The translations under genes were made by a program, and so were the position numbers. A stretch of 64,000 nucleotides of DNA from Tyto alba (Eukaryota > Chordata > Aves > Strigiformes > Tytonidae): NCBI RefSeq assembly GCF_018691265.1, contig NW_024881321.1, positions 19,114,198 to 19,178,197 on the forward strand, in the 5' to 3' direction. The notes beneath the pieces are model-generated. The model saw only the letters and a list, made by a program, of their open reading frames with translations, searched no databases and was not told the origin of the DNA. Below, piece after piece: positions 60,524 through 64,000 of this stretch (position 1 is its first letter; each line of letters begins with the position of its first letter).

Positions 60524-63500
60524 TGTTATACTAAGAGTAAAGGAAAGAAAGTAAAAAAGCAGAGCTATAAGGAGCTATATATATCTGCAGAGCTATATAC
60601 CTGCCTTTAATACAGATAGAGGGTTTCTTCAGTCCACTTAAACTATGTAGGTCTCAATATATGCATTGTGGTCCCATGTTGAGGTAATGGAGGTTCTCAA
60701 AGTTTTGTACAAAAATTAATGTTCAGGAACAGGCTGTACTGCTTGCACACAGCAGTGGTAATGCTGATTTCAAGGAATGTTAATTACATGGACAAGCAAA
60801 AGTTATTGATGTATTTAAATACATTTAAAATCCTAAAACAAAGAGAATAAGCCATCAGTGTAAGACGGGCTAACTAGATCAGTCAGAGAATTCCTGAATT
60901 ACTCTTGTTTCTACAGCATTAGCAACCAAAACAAGTGAGCATTGGATACTAGAGTGCTCTAGTTGCTGTATGAGATGCAATTTTTGAAATATGGTGTGAG
61001 TCAAGTACCATGCTACGTTCCTTTTTAAACCTGGAAGTTGTACAATATAGAACTTTGCTTTCTCATCTGTTGAACGCCAAAAAAACCCTCTTTGGTCTTA
61101 TCACCTCCAAAAGTATTAGTTGAACCTTCTGTAACTTTCTGAAAGTTTTGTATGGAGATTGATGTTCACAAGGAAGATTCAGACCATCTCACCAGAGGTT
61201 ATTAGACTTGCATCCAAGCTGTTTAATTTTAGGCAGTATGAGGCAGCCAAGGTGGAAGCACAGTTGCCCCATACTCCCATAGGGCTATTACAGATGCCAT
61301 TCAACTCACCAAAAATTATATCATGATCTGGAAATGCCCCCTCTCTCCCTTGTCTGCAAAAAAATGTTTAGGCTGATTAGGCATCTAACTGAAGTGCTTG
61401 CATTTAGGCAGGCAGAATAAGGATCGTTATCTGTATGGGGGAGGGGACTCATGCACCATTTTTTATACAAATTTGGTGGTCTTTTTTTTGAGGTGTCTTC
61501 TGGTTGTAGAAGACCAAAGCTTGCTAGTATCCTTTCATACTAAATGCATGCATAAATACTAAACTTAGAGCATGTGGAAGGTTTTTGGCTACTTCAGGGA
61601 GGAAGGGTTTTTCCTTTTTTTAATCTAAGATAATTCAAATGGTTGAACAAGCTGAGGAGTGCACAAATAATGTTTTCAGTGACAAATGACTGTTTGTTAA
61701 TTTGGTACTATACCAGAGTACTGTAAACATGGATTATGTGTAGGTTAGTAAGATTAAATCCCTGTTGAGATTTTTTATTTTGCTTCTCAGCCTGGACTTT
61801 TGGCTGTGACTTGTGGTGTCACCAGTACATGGGGTTTACTAAAACAAAAATGCTACTACTGATGGTAGAAGTGGTTTCTAATTGACTAAAACACTCTTAT
61901 CTGAGAGGCACTTGACCAACTCAGTACATGAACATATAGTTCCAGAGCACCTGACAGATTTTTATGTTTAAGCTCTGTGACTGATGGATCAAAAGAGAAG
62001 GCAGGAAGTACCTGTGTCAAGGAAGCAAACTGTCTTGTTTCAGAGAGACTTTCTCTCAGTCTTTCCTGACTACCAAATGCAAGATGACACAGGTACAGTT
62101 GAACCTGCTGTTACTCACCAGCAGAGAAAGGAGTGCAAGTCCACTAAGGAGCACTGAAGCAATGATGTACAAATAATATTAAAAAAAAAAAAAAAAAAAA
62201 GATGGAAAATATCTGAATAATTATGTGGATTAAATTATGTAGACAGTATTGGCAACAAAAGCATAGCATGGTATTCAGTTTAAATTGTCATTTACTAACT
62301 TCTATTCCCAAACTGATTTCCCATTACCAGATGTAACAACAGAAAGAAAGATTATTTATCAAGTAGCTAAAGTACATAAAGAAATATATATTGCTATACC
62401 TGCATTTGGGAGTAAGGTCCTTCTTTATTCATTTGTCCAGACATCAAGAAATTTTCAACAGTTTGCAAACAAAGGTCATGAGAAATACGAGTGTAAAAAC
62501 CAGAAAGAAGGCACAGAGGCTAAATCAGTTGTTAAAGACAGAGGGACAATCCCATTGAGATCAACTAATAAAGACCATATAAAAAGTTTATGCTCTCCTA
62601 TTCTCTTATCAGAGATATGAAAAAATAGGATACCACAGTACTGTAGAATATAAGGTCTGTAATGCCTGTGGTCTACAGATCACTCAGGGATGACTACCCT
62701 TAGAAACACAGCACTATCTGACACTTCTGCTAAGCTCAGTACACCTATAAACACAAAATCCTTCCAGAATTTTTAAAGGCCAAGTTAGTGACTTCTCTGG
62801 GTGCAGTTTTGATGCAAGCACACTGGCAGTGGAGTTAATACATTAGCTGCCAGTTAATTAACTGACAATGGTGAAGTCTTCATTCTCCTTTTAACAGCAC
62901 ACCAATGGCATTTAAGGGGCTATTAGATAACCCAAGTTTTAAATAGTGTATGGGTTATAACATAGCATGCTTACAGAAGAAAAGATGCATTAGAAAGATT
63001 AAAGTACACACTCCTCTCCCAGCTCTCTACCTGTCTCTCCTCTGGGATCACAGAAGCACAGTGGTGCCAGGTTTTGTGTTGATTTTCAGTCTGTTCTCTG
63101 TGGGAGTCTTCCAGCACTCCTGTTTTATAATCTAGGCAAAGGAGCAGAAACTCAGAGAAGATTCTTTTATGCAGATCTTTATCAGTTGAGAACATGATAG
63201 GCCTTTTTTATATTTTATCTGGCTGAGTTTTTCAGAGTTTGGCTCTTGGAAAAGATAAGTTGTACAAGAATTAACACTAAAATTACAGCCGTGAAAGAGA
63301 GGATATGTGGTCTTGCTACACTTGATGTGATTATCAGTGCATAAATTAAACAATGCACTTCACAGTAGCTGTTTTCAAAAATTTATTAGTTCTTTCACTT
63401 GCTTTTGGGGTATGGAGAAGTTTGACCAAAGCTTTGACATGAACCTACAGTTACTGAGAAGCAATATATAAACAACAAACACTATTGTTTGTTAAGTGTA

Positions 63501-64000
63501 ATAAGTGTGCTTGAAAGTAGCAGCATACATAAAACTTTAGCGTTCACATGTCAGTGGGGTGATCATCTCAGGCCTTCAGAGATAAAACTGTTGCACATGA
63601 ATTCCTTTTCCTAGTGTCTTGGGCTAACATATAACTGAAGTAGGATTATCTGAAGTTTAAGGGGATTGATAAAAGGCTAAAGAGGCCCTAAAGGATAGTT
63701 TGCAGGTAATCATGCTCCTCTTCAGCTTCTATTTATCACAGTTGCTTTAGTCTGGATGAAAAAGGGAGTGCCCAGGGTAAAACTAATCAGCAAGACAAAT
63801 GAGGTTGATAAACTGATGGGCAGTCAGAAAAGAAGGACTACGGTCATGTCTAGATACTCTTGTTGATACTGGATTGAGTCCAGAGGCTCAGTGGACACCT
63901 TTATAGTGGAGGATTTATAAATATTTGAATTAGTTCACTAGAAAGGAAAAGTAATTCGTTAGAACAGCTCTTTCTGCATGGTGCCATGATGTTCACAAAG
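60524..64000. other. Long unique stretch to the window end, no gene seen
   Basis: A(20) lies at 62181-62200. TTTAGGCTGATTAGGCATCT near 61368-61387 recalls an old amniote repeat but is too short to call. A 111-codon open frame at 62285-62620 has no recognised domain or splice context. No RNA gene seen. Confidence 0.5.
62181..62200 (+). repeat. A(20) homopolymer
   Basis: An uninterrupted A run between AATATT and GATGG. Confidence 0.9.

Noticed and set aside
61363..61412. TTAGGC-rich segment like an old amniote repeat
   Set aside because: The match is too short and diverged to set ends or family.
62285..62620. 111-codon open frame
   Set aside because: Residue order is not protein-like to my eye, no family is recognised, and it lies in AT-rich unique DNA. 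Length is within chance for 64 kb.
1..64000. Prokaryotic systems (CRISPR arrays, operons, phage islands)
   Set aside because: The window is eukaryotic: CR1 and avian LTR repeats, no dense gene layout and no array of spaced direct repeats.

Overview
The window is vertebrate nuclear DNA, almost certainly from a bird. The evidence is its repeats: two CR1 LINE 3' ends with the typical avian tail and body, three long copies plus one stub of the avian LTR family that begins TGTCCTGGTTT(C/T)GGCTGGGA and ends ..CATGACA, and one minus-strand LTR of a second avian family with degenerate GCTCCAGxxTGGG subrepeats. These were recognised from family knowledge; no database search was possible. The base composition looks AT-rich with small GC-richer patches.

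I find no convincing protein-coding gene, tRNA, rRNA or known microRNA. The open reading frames are short, lack recognisable domains, and fall in AT-rich unique DNA or in repeats. The only long ones (about 360-380 codons, one on each strand) are readings of a pentanucleotide satellite. The window is best read as an intergenic gene desert or part of a very large intron.

Layout: 1-7262 is mostly unique DNA with two ancient palindromic MITE-like repeats (5737-5825, 6579-6680), a TAAT-rich block, and one weak exon-like segment (4234-4315). A solo LTR lies at 7263-7846. Unique DNA with more palindromic fossils follows to 17296. A roughly 1 kb (TCTCC)n satellite with an internal (CCTCC)n block fills 17297-18324. 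An LTR with an internal insertion lies at 19106-19873, followed by an A-rich tract. A decayed, frameshifted L1-clade reverse-transcriptase fragment lies near 24850-25258, which is unusual for a bird. From 25.8 to 50.5 kb the DNA is largely unique with one short CR1 (32784-32990), simple repeats and candidate conserved blocks. From 50.5 to 56.7 kb repeats cluster (minus-strand LTR, plus-strand LTR, CR1). From 56.7 to 64 kb the DNA is mostly unique, with a 52-nt T tract (59094-59145) and a homeodomain-core-rich candidate regulatory block (about 59560-60060).

No genes can be seen working together. Any function of the window is probably cis-regulatory, and those calls are inference because they rest on motif density alone. 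The two most distinctive observations are the mirror-symmetric change of repeat unit inside the satellite and the L1-like reverse-transcriptase fossil. I did not find a clear new biological system.
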